This document shows, one piece after another, positions 27,690-36,300 of a stretch of DNA of 64,000 nucleotides. This DNA is from Phalacrocorax aristotelis. Its lineage: Eukaryota; Chordata; Aves; Suliformes; Phalacrocoracidae. The DNA is taken from contig NC_134283.1 of the NCBI RefSeq assembly GCF_949628215.1, forward strand, positions 26,452,975 through 26,516,974, given 5' to 3'. The translations under genes were made by a program, and so were the position numbers. The notes below the pieces were generated by a model that saw only the letters and a list, made by a program, of their open reading frames with translations, did not search any database and was not told where the DNA came from. Position 1 is the stretch's first letter. The number at the start of each line of letters is the position of its first letter.

Positions 27690-29423
27690 CTCTGCGTGAT
27701 AGGGGATGTGATACACCCACTCAATGCCGTGCTCTTTGGCCCAGGTGTCTATGAGGCTATTTCGGAAATGAGTCCCGTTGTCTGACTCAATTCTCTCTGG
27801 GGTGCCATGTCGCCACAGCACTTGTTTTTCGAGACCCAGGATAGTGTTCCGGGCAGTGGCGTGGGGGACAGGATATGTTTCCAGCCAGCCAGTGGTTGCT
27901 TCTACCATGGTGAGAACATGGTGCTTGCCTTGGCGGGTCTGTGGGAGTGTGATATAGTCAATTTGCCAGGCCTCCCCATATTTATATTTCAGCCATCGTC
28001 CCCCATACCACAGAGGCTTTACCCGCTTCGCTTGCTTGATTGCAGCACATGTTTCACATTCGTGGATAACCTGCGTAATAACGTCCATGGTCAAGTCCAC
28101 CCCTCGATCACGAGCCCACCTGTATGTTGCATCTCTCCCTTGATGGCCTGAGGTGTCATGGGCCCATCGAGCTAGAAATAGTTCACCCTTATGTTGCCAG
28201 TCCAGATCCACCTCAGCCACTTCAATCTTGGCAGCCTCATCTACCTGCTGGTTGTTTCGATGTTCTTCAGTGGCCCGACTCTTGGGGACGTGAGCATCCA
28301 CATGACATACCTTTACAACCAGGTTCTCTACCCGGGCAGCAATATCTTGCCACAATGTGGCAGCCCAGATGGGTTTGCCTCTGCGCTGCCAGTTGCTTTG
28401 CCTCCATTGCTGCAGCCAGCCCCACAGGGCATTTGCCACCATCCAGGAGTCAGTATAGAGATAGAGCACTGGCCACTTTTCCCATTCAGCAATGTCTAAG
28501 GCCAGCTGGATGGCCTTTACCTCTGTAAACTGGCTCGATTCACCTTCTCCTTCAGCAGTTTCTGCTACTTGTCGTGTAGGACTCCATACAGCAGCCTTCC
28601 ATCTCCGGTGCTTTTCCACAAGGCGACAGGACCCATCAGTAAACAGGGCATACTGCTTCTCCTTTTCTGGCAGTGTGTTATACAGTGGGGCTTCTTCAGC
28701 ACATGTCACCTCCTCCTCTGGTGATATTCCAAAGTCTTTGCCTTCTGGCCAGTCCATAATCACTTCCAAGATTCCTGGGCGACTGGGGTTTCCTACTCGA
28801 GCCCGCTGGGTGATCAGTGCAACCCATTTACTCCACGTAGCATCAGTTGCATGGTGTGTGGAGGGGACGTTCCCTCTGAACATCCAGCCCAGCACTGGCA
28901 GTCGGGGTGCCAGGAGCAGCTGTGCCTCAGTACCAACCACTTCTGAAGCAGCTCGGACCCCTTCATATGCTGCCAATATCTCTGTTTCAGTTGGAGTAGA
29001 GCGGGCTTCAGACCCTCTGCATCCCCGACTCCAAAACCCTAGGGGTCGACCTCGGGTGTCCCCATGCGCTTTCTGCCAGAGGCTCCAGGTAGGGCCATTC
29101 TCCCCGGCTGCGGTGTAGAGCACATTTTTTATATCTTGTCCTGCCCGGACTGGCCCAAGAGCTACTGCATGGACTGTTTCTCGTTTAATCTGTTCAAAGG
29201 CTTGTCGTTGCTCAGGGCCCCATTTGAAATCATTCTTTTTCCGGGTCACTTGATAGAGAGGGCTCACGATCAGACTGTAGTGTGGAATATGCATTCTCCA
29301 AAAACCCACAACGCCCAAGAAAGCTTGTGTTTCCTTTTTGCTAGTTGGTGGAGACATGGCTGTTATTTTGTTGATCACCTCCATGGGGATCTGACGACGA
29401 CCATCTTGCCATTTTATTCCCAA
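27654..29423 (-). pseudogene. pol: ERV-L-like pol, RT C-terminal part, RNase H and truncated integrase
   Basis: A 589-codon frame. It begins inside reverse transcriptase after a one-base frame change near 29440 separates it from the upstream RT frame. The connection region comes first. RNase H follows, with the Asp of the 'FTDGS' motif at residue 263, a Glu in the following helix region, a 'YTDSW' Asp, and a 'HVDAH' motif whose Asp is residue 376. Integrase begins with an HHCC zinc-binding motif (two His in 'HDTSGH', Cys in 'CETC'), then core Asp 489 ('WQIDY') and Asp 548 ('SDNGT'), 58 residues between them as is usual. The third catalytic residue, Glu, expected about 35 residues later, is not reached: retroviral similarity ends near residue 577 and the last dozen residues come from flanking DNA. 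Integrase is therefore dead. ERV-L affinity rests on overall resemblance. Confidence 0.9.
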
Positions 29424-30492
29424 GAACTGGATTTCTCGTGCAGGTCCCTTTACTTTGTATTATGGTGAAACCAGCTTTCAGGAGGATTTGAACTATTTCC
29501 TTTCCTTTCTCAAAAACTTCTTCTGCTGTATTGCCCCACACAATGATGTCATCAATGTACTGTAGGTGTTCGGGAGCTCCACCTTGTTCCAAAGCATTAT
29601 GGATCAGTCCATGGCAAATGGTAGGGCTGTGCTTCCAACCCTGGGGCAGTCGATTCCAGGTGTACTGGACACCCCTCCAAGTAAAAGCAAACTGTGGCCT
29701 GCACTCTGCTGCCAGAGGGACTGAGAAGAATGCATTAGAGATATCAGTTGCGGCATAACACTTGGCTGCCTTGGACTCCAGTTCATATTGAAGTTCTAGC
29801 ATGTCTGGCACAGCAGCACTCAACGGTGGAGTGACTTCGTTCAGGCCACGGTAGTCTACTGTTAGTCTCCACTCTCCATTAGACTTCCGGACTGGCCATA
29901 TGGGACTGTTAAAGGGTGAGTGGGTTTTACTGATGACTCCTTGGCTCTCCAGTCGACGAATGAGCCCGTGGATGGGGATCAGAGAGTCTCTGTTGGTGCG
30001 ATATTGCCGCCGGTGCACTGTTGTGGTGGCGATCAGCACCTGTTGTTCTTTGACCTTCAGCAACCCCACAACAGAAGGGTCCTTCGAGAGACCAGGCAAG
30101 GTAGACAGCTGTTTAATTTCCTCCGTCTCCAAGGCAGCTACACCAAAAGCCCACTTGTAACCTTTTGGGTCCTTGAAATACCCTCTCCTGAGGTAGTCTA
30201 TGCCAAGGATGCACGGAGCCTCTGGGCCAGTCACAATGGGGTGCTTTTGCCACTCATTGCCAGTTAGGCTCACTTCGGCCTCCAATACAGTTAGCTCTTG
30301 AGATCCCCCTGTCACTCCAGCAATGCTGATGGGTTCTGCCCCTATATAGTTTGATGGCATTAAGGTACACTGTGCACTGGTGTCCACTAAAGCTTTATAC
30401 TCCTGTGGGTCAGATGTGCCAGGCCATCAGATCCACACAGTCCAGTAAACCCGGTTATCCCTTTCCTCCACCTGGCTGGAGGCAGGGCCCCC
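29341..30492 (-). pseudogene. pol: ERV-L-like protease and reverse transcriptase N-terminal part
   Basis: This frame continues directly from gag after a UAG (30493-30495). A second in-frame stop, TGA near 30433, interrupts it before the protease; the uninterrupted part is 30387-29341. The protease active-site motif is D-T-S-A (30373-30384), with Ser where retroviral proteases have Gly, followed by a 'GVTGG' flap-like loop and an 'ILGIDYL' helix. Reverse transcriptase shows a 'TDISNAF' motif A, 'LPQGW' motif B and 'YIDD' motif C (29548-29559), so its polymerase triad is intact by inspection. Near 29440 the frame is lost by a one-base indel and RT continues in the next frame. The final 25 or so residues of this open frame are out-of-frame sequence. 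Confidence 0.9.
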
Positions 30493-31437
30493 CTAGTCCT
30501 GATCATAGTATTCATCACTCACTTCCGGTAAATATGAATCACGGATGTCTCTGTTAAGATCAGTCAGGCCATCAGCACTTATGCTCCTCTGTCTGGAGAA
30601 TTGCTTATGGGAAACTGGGGCAGCAGCTCTCCTGGAGAAACTCCCCTGAGTAATTGTTCTCCCTTGCAGCTCATGTACCTGTGCCTCTAAGGCTGAGGTA
30701 GGTTTTCCATCCCACTTCTTCATGTCCTCTCCGTGATCACACAGGTAAAACCATAGGGTGCCCCGTCGTGTGTATCCCTTCTCTTGAGCCAAGGGACGAT
30801 TACTCCTAATGGCTGAGATACTGGTCCGTACTGGTGGGGAGTAGGACATATCTTCTTTGAGTTGCTGGAACTCTCGGGACAGTTTCTCAACAGCAGAGAC
30901 GAGCGAGGAAGAGAGATTCGCTTCATATTCCCGGAGTCTATCAATCAACTCTGCCACCGTTGGTGTCTCGTCATCTTTCCAGGACATCACTGCCAATGAG
31001 TTTGCATACGAGGATGGTGCGCTCCGTACAAACTTCCGCCACATGGGTTGTGTGCACTCAGCTTCATGTGGATCTTTGGAGGACCGTTGATCGTCCAGGT
31101 CACCATAAACCACCTCAAGCACAGCTAATTCCCTTAGATGCTGAATGCCTTTCTCCATGGTCATCCATTTTCCTAGGCGAAATACAATATCTTCTTTGAA
31201 GGGATACCTCTCTCTCACCGTGGACAGGAGCCGCCTCCAGAGGCTGAGGGCTTGTGTTCCTTTTCCAATTGATTTATCAATACCCCCTTCCCTAGAGAGG
31301 GATCCCAGTTGTTTGGTTTCCTTCCCCTCTAATTCCAAACTACTGGCCCCATTATCCCAGCATCGGAGCAGCCAGGTGATAACGTGTTCACCTGAATGAC
31401 GCCCGAAATCTTTCCATATATCCCGCAACTCACTCAT
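30493..31437 (-). pseudogene. gag: ERV-L-like gag, capsid-like region
   Basis: A 314-codon frame starting at a Met but preceded in the same frame by a stop (TGA, 31447-31449) and an acidic Glu-rich linker, so the Met is probably not the original start. The N-terminal 200 residues are helical, with Trp- and Leu-rich segments, as expected for a capsid. A polar region follows with 'LCDHGEDM', then a Ser/Arg-rich tail and an acidic end. No CCHC zinc knuckle is visible. The frame ends at UAG followed by GGG, and protease follows in the same frame. That arrangement would allow read-through synthesis of Gag-Pol, as in gammaretroviruses. The capsid call is by position and composition rather than a recognised motif. 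Confidence 0.75.
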
Positions 31438-31529
31438 GGATAGGGATCAGGTAGTTTCCATTTCTTGTACACATGGTTCCTCCTCCTCCTCCTCTTCTCG
31501 TGATGGCCCTGGTTCCTCGTAATTTCTTT

Positions 31530-32654
31530 CTAAACGAGTTGACCTTCTTTTCCATGATTTCTTCTTGCGTATAGGGGCGACTGATACTGGCACAGGTTGG
31601 TCCTCTGGTTAACTGCAACGCTTGGCACTGGGGTTGGAGTAGCTGCAGTATCTGTCGCGACGGGTTGGGTGGCCGCAGTGCTTGTCACTGGGGTTGGAGT
31701 AGCTGCAGAATCTGTCGTAGGGGGTGGGGTGGCCACAGTGCTTGTCACTGGGGTTGGAGTAGCTGCAGTATCTGTCGTGGCGGGTTGGGTGTCCGCAGTG
31801 CTTGTCACTGGGGTTGGAGTAGCTGCAGTATCTGTCGCGGCGGGTTGGGTGGCCACAGTGCTTGTCGCTGGGGTTGGAGTAGCTGCAGAGTCTATCGTGG
31901 GGGTTTGAGTGGCCGCAGTGCTTGTCACGGGGGTTGGAGTAGCTCCCTTCTCTTTCCCTAGGGGGTACTGAATAATGTTAAATAGGGCCCAATAGGCATG
32001 AGCCAGACCCCAGCACATGGCAGTGATTTGTATCTCTCTGGAATTGCCAGGGTGACAACATACTTCCTCCAAATGTTCTACTAATTTTTCAGGATTCTGC
32101 ACTTGTTTAGGGGTGAAGTCCCACACCACGGGGGGTACCCACCGTCTTAGGCATTTGCCCATACTTTCCCACATACCCTGCCACGCATAGCTATCGAGCC
32201 TTGGGACCGATCTCTGGATTATATTCTTAACTTGCTTACTAACCTTAGACAGATCTGATACCACCTGCCAAAGCAATATCAACAGATGTATCTTAACTAC
32301 ACAAGGATGTTCAAGATACTGAAAAGTTGTTGTAATGAAGGAGGAGACATTACATAAGATAGTAGCTACGGTGCCATTCTGTATTTCCTCCATAAAAAAC
32401 TCCTCAGAGGAGGAGGTATAATTGCTAATTGCCTCCATGAGGTGGTAGCTGTAGTACAGTAACGGCTTCCATGCAAATCCTAAATAACCGATAACAGTCA
32501 AGGCCAGTGTTTTAATAACAAGTCTCCTAGGCAAAATATCTCTAATCACTGCAGAGCACAGCAAACTGACAAAACCAACAGCAAGTTTTAACATGTACTT
32601 TACAATCAGCATGGTAAAGACTGGACAAACTAATACTGCGAGCAGATGAATCAA
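31530..32654 (-). pseudogene. gag: ERV-L-like gag N-terminal part with hydrophobic segments and Thr/Pro repeats
   Basis: A 374-codon frame beginning about 40 bases downstream of the primer-binding site. Residues 1-37 and roughly 45-70 are strongly hydrophobic and could be membrane segments; another Leu/Ile-rich stretch lies near 120-132. Three N-glycosylation-type sequons (NYT, NGT, NVS) lie between about residues 78 and 105. A Trp-rich helical region runs to about residue 235. Residues 237-345 are 5.4 copies of a 20-residue Thr/Ala/Pro repeat. A one-base frame change near 31612 separates it from the basic/acidic linker and capsid frame downstream. Position says Gag, but a multi-pass hydrophobic N-terminus is unlike ordinary matrix proteins. 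An alternative is a separate small membrane protein encoded upstream of Gag. Confidence 0.6.
31621..31943 (-). repeat. 60-bp coding minisatellite inside gag, 5.4 copies
   Basis: Five contiguous 60-bp units start at 31621, 31681, 31741, 31801 and 31861, with a 23-bp partial unit after. All share 'ggggttggagtagctgcag' on the plus strand. Unit length equals 20 codons, so array growth or shrinkage keeps the Gag frame. Units differ at several positions and are nearly free of indels. Plus-strand open frames of about 100 codons across it are artefacts of the periodicity. Confidence 0.95.
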
Positions 32655-32693
32655 TGCGGTGACCAGCAGCTGTTATTATCTCAAACCCTTCGA

Positions 32694-32711
32694 GCCCCAC
32701 GTTGGGCGCCA
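32694..32711 (-). other. Primer-binding site, tRNA-Lys1,2 type
   Basis: On the minus strand the sequence is TGGCGCCCAACGTGGGGC, 18 bases. It matches the 3' end of tRNA-Lys1,2 as used by spumaviruses and several betaretroviruses. It lies 9 bases downstream of the LTR terminus (32721). The full 18-base match supports reverse transcription primed by that tRNA. Confidence 0.9.
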
Positions 32712-32720
32712 AAAATAGGC

Positions 32721-33334
32721 TGTCGTGGTTCAGCCTCAGCTGGCAACTGAACACCACGCAGCCGCTCGCTCACACCCCACCCCCACCCCTGTGGGATGGG
32801 GAAGAGAATCGGACAAGCAAAAGAACTTGTGGGTTGAGATAAGCACAGTTTAATGATTACAATAAAATGATGATGATAAATGATTATGATAATAATGACA
32901 ATAATGTTAATATAATAAAAGGGAAAAGGAAGGAAAGGGAAAACAGGGAAAAAAACGCAGCGACACAAACGATACAGCCGCTCACTACCCGCCGACCGAC
33001 GCTGCCTGTCCCCGAGCCGTGATTGCTCTCTCCCTCCTCCGGCCAGCCCCTCCCGGGTAGCATACTGGGCATGACGTTACATGATATGGAATATCCCTTT
33101 GGTCAGTTTGAATCCGCTCTCTTAGCTGTGCCCCCTCCCCTCCCAGCTTCTTGTGCACCCAGCAGAGCATGGGAGGCTGGACATGTCCTTGACTAGTATA
33201 AGCGCTACCCAGCAACAGCCTAAACATCTGTGTGTTATCTCAACAGGATGTTTTTTTCCCTGCTAATTTCAAAGCACAGCACTATACCAGCTAGAGTGAA
33301 GAAAATTAACTCTATCCCAGCTGAAACCATGACA
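32721..33334 (-). mobile_element. 5' LTR of the ERV-L-like provirus
   Basis: 614 bp bounded by TG and CA. On the minus strand it begins TGTCATGGTTTCAGCTGGGA and ends AACCACGACA, giving short inverted termini. The interior has the landmarks of a widespread bird LTR: 'gatagagttaattttcttc' near the start, 'ctgaccaaagggatattcc', and 'gagcgagcggctgcgtggtg' near the end. An ATTAAA polyadenylation-type signal lies at 32849-32854 (minus strand). A CRE-like 'TGACGTTA' (plus strand 33072-33079) precedes the place where a TATA box would be expected; there the sequence is 'agtatgctac', so the TATA box seems lost. An AT-rich TGA/TAA repeat (32851-32920) and a purine-rich tract follow. Confidence 0.9.
32851..32957. 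repeat. TGA/TAA-type simple repeat and purine-rich tract within the LTR
   Basis: The plus strand has imperfect atgatgataa and aataatgac units to 32920, then a run of gggaaaagg-type purines. It lies inside the ERV-L-like LTR beside its ATTAAA signal and probably arose by local slippage. Confidence 0.75.
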
Positions 33335-36300
33335 CTTTGCAAGTGCTTATTAGAACTTAAAGAATTTAGAAACGGCTATATTTCCATTTGCTCAAAAGAT
33401 AAAATTAAGTATAAGAAACAAGAATTAACCTGGATATTGAAATTAAAAAAAAAAAAGAAAAGAGAGAGATGCACTTGACTTCTTTGAGGCCAGAAAATGT
33501 CTTGTCCTACAGGGTTACCCAGCTATTTCTTTAGAGCCAGTCAAAGGGTGTGCAATGGTGGAATTGTTCTGGTACAAATAAAATCACTTTGTTAGTTCTA
33601 CTGTTTTATGTAACCACTTGATCTGCTTCAGTGGCTGCAATGGTCTGATGGGACAAGGCTCTGAAGTAGCTTAGCAATCCCTTTGTTTTGTCAAGTCACG
33701 CTGCAGCTAGCTGCCTGGATCACTTCAGTCAAAGACACTCTATGGTATCTAGTGAGAGAGTCAGCAGAACTCAAGACCCTTAAAGAAATGCCCTATTTCT
33801 TGAAACTGAGTGTCTCAGTCTGGAGTGAAGTCTTTCCTCTTGCCTTTAATACTGAATTTAATAAAATCTGTGTCCACATATACACAATCATGTGCTGATT
33901 CCAAAGAACACCATGGTCAAATCTTGTGATCTTTTGTTAGTACAGCACCCTGTTATCTTTTAAATAATTGAAATAATTTCTACTCAAAGACATACGGTTA
34001 AAAGGAGTATCTATGGGGAAGAGACACTAGAAATGACTGGGCTGTCTCCTCCCTTTCTTTTTTTGCATAAAGACCAGAGATTTTCTCCTAGAGATTTGCA
34101 AAGATCCCTGAAGTTACACATTAATGTCTAGATTTTTAAAAGTATTAGGCATTTAAAGATGGAGATAAATGCTGCATAAGCACATCTGAAAATCACACTG
34201 AAAGTCTATCTGCAAATTCAGGTGCTTAAGTCTGCTCAACATAATGAAAGATGCCCTTATCATCATATTTAACAACATAAATAAAAGTACATGATTTTCT
34301 TATATGTTGATCAGTTATGATTCCTACTAATTATAGTTAAGTATTTAAAATAATATGTTGGTAATACAGGTGCTGGTCTTTATTGGCCTGTACTGATCCC
34401 TTTTATATCTCTGCAGACATGAGTAGAACTACACTTTTTTACTTTGTGCTGGAAGTGTATAATACCCATACAAGTCATAGAGTTTTACTACATGACAGTT
34501 CCAGCCCTCTAGCACAACAAACTCATCCACTGACACTTCTTTTATGTATCTATGGAAAAGAGACTAGCAGAAGGTACAGTGACTTGAAAAAAATACTTCT
34601 GTTGTACTTCGTTTTTTGTTGTGTTCTTAAACTGGAAGCAGAATTCTCAATAGGATTCTCAGGATCATACCAGGACCTCATGGTGCTAGGATATATACAA
34701 GGAGTAGACTATTGTTTTTTCTCATGAAACATAAACATACCAGGTACTCAACAAGATGAGGTTTTCATGAACAGCGCGCACCCTCTGGAAACCCTGTGTT
34801 TTCAAGATAAAAAACCCAAGCACCCAACCAGTAAATTCCATCCTGAAATATGTAATAGTTTTGAACTAACCACCAACACTTTTCAATTCAGCATTTCTGT
34901 TATGGAAGTCAGTTATGCTGTCCAATAAAACTACAGTGAGACAGCTCTATGCGCCTGTTGTCTTCTGAGGACAAAGTTGTGAGTTTGGAAGTCTCTGCTT
35001 GCAAGGTGATTAAATTACATAGATATTCTGGTACACTGAACATTTAGCTACAATAATATCTGTCAGTGTGCAATAAAATGAATGATGGTAAAACTAGTTA
35101 GGTTTAAAGTATCTTAAAATAACTGGATAAAGAGACTAGAAGACTTGTGGTTTTCCTGAGCCCTGTATTTCTTAAAAAAAGGATCACTTTAGTGTTATCA
35201 TCAATACTTTTGATGGGAGGGTAGGAATCAGCAGGAAAAAAGCAAGCTCAGGTGAAAACAAAAGCTGTATTATTTTAATGCTGTCAGGCTTATATTTTGT
35301 AATTACCAGCATATGATACAGGAATGTATGTATGTGTGTATTTGAGGCTCCTGTTAGTTTTTGTATAGTCATTTTAAAGAATAACAAACTCCAGTGTTTG
35401 ATAATGAGAGCACTGCCTCAAAAGAGATACTCTCCTCAGAAAGCGCTGCCCAGATCTTGCTCAGTACCACATGAAGCAAAGATGATACTGTGAGAAGAAA
35501 GAGAATAATTTTGGTTGTTTTAATCTTGCAAAGTCCCACGCCTTTTGATTTTCTCTTTGTTCCCTCTTTGTGAAGCGTAATTTACACTGGCTGCAATTTA
35601 TTTACTTCACAGTTTACTTATCTCTGCCGAGCAATAACATAGCATAGTGTGAAGTTCCCCTGCAACTATTGGACTATGATTTGTCTTGTTTCTAAAGGCG
35701 GCACCTGTGTTTCTGCTGTACAGTCTGAATGTCAGTTCACCTGTTTGGTGTCTTTTTAAAGTCAACATCTGAACCTCTTATTGCAGAGTGTTTGTTTAGT
35801 GACTAGAACACACGTTTCAGCTAACCTCTGATTCATTTCCCCTCAGACTTCATTTAAAAGCTGCAAAAGGCAGTTCCACAGCATATGCAATGGCTTTTAC
35901 TGTGGATTATCATAGTTTACATACCAATTAATTAAGAAGTAGGCAATTCTCATAGAAAATGTTCATTACTAAAACTCCCAGTGGCATTTATTTTCTTATA
36001 AAAGCAGACATGTATTGTTGCATTGAGCAATTTTCCTACCTTCATAATTTAGTTTTCTGTTAAAAAGCTGCATATATAAGAGAAAGAATAACACTGTGCT
36101 TGGTATCCAGCTACTGGTGAATCAGACTTTTGTCTGTGAAGGCACTTGTTCATTATAGTGTATTTGACTCCTGCCAGTGCCACACTGGAGTGAGGAGGAG
36201 GACTGTGATGTGTTGCAAACCTGGTAATTTCCACAGCTTTGAGAAGTGGAGCAATTAATATCATCATCGGTTTATACTCTCAGAAAAGGAGGAGAAACAG

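Larger units (their letters stand above)
27690..33334 (-). mobile_element. ERV-L-like (class III) provirus, 3'-truncated
   Basis: Read on the minus strand, the order is 5' LTR (33334-32721), tRNA-Lys-type primer site (32711-32694), gag (about 32654-30493), protease, reverse transcriptase, RNase H and integrase (about 30492-27690). Integrase is cut before its third catalytic residue; env, if present originally, and the 3' LTR are missing. Pol shows strong resemblance to vertebrate ERV-L, a spuma-related class. Stops and single-base frame changes break gag (about 31612, 31447) and pol (about 30420, 29440). Damage is limited, so the insertion is moderately old. The host bases just outside the 5' LTR are 'ctttg' (33335-33339), but with the other end gone no target-site duplication can be tested. 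Confidence 0.9.

Noticed and set aside
28492-29118. 208-codon plus-strand open frame
   Set aside because: Antisense to well-supported RT and RNase H coding sequence; a shadow frame.
31597-31961. Plus-strand open frames of about 100 codons rich in Val, Gly and Ser
   Set aside because: They run antisense through the 60-bp gag minisatellite; a unit divisible by three keeps several frames open. No start context or domain.
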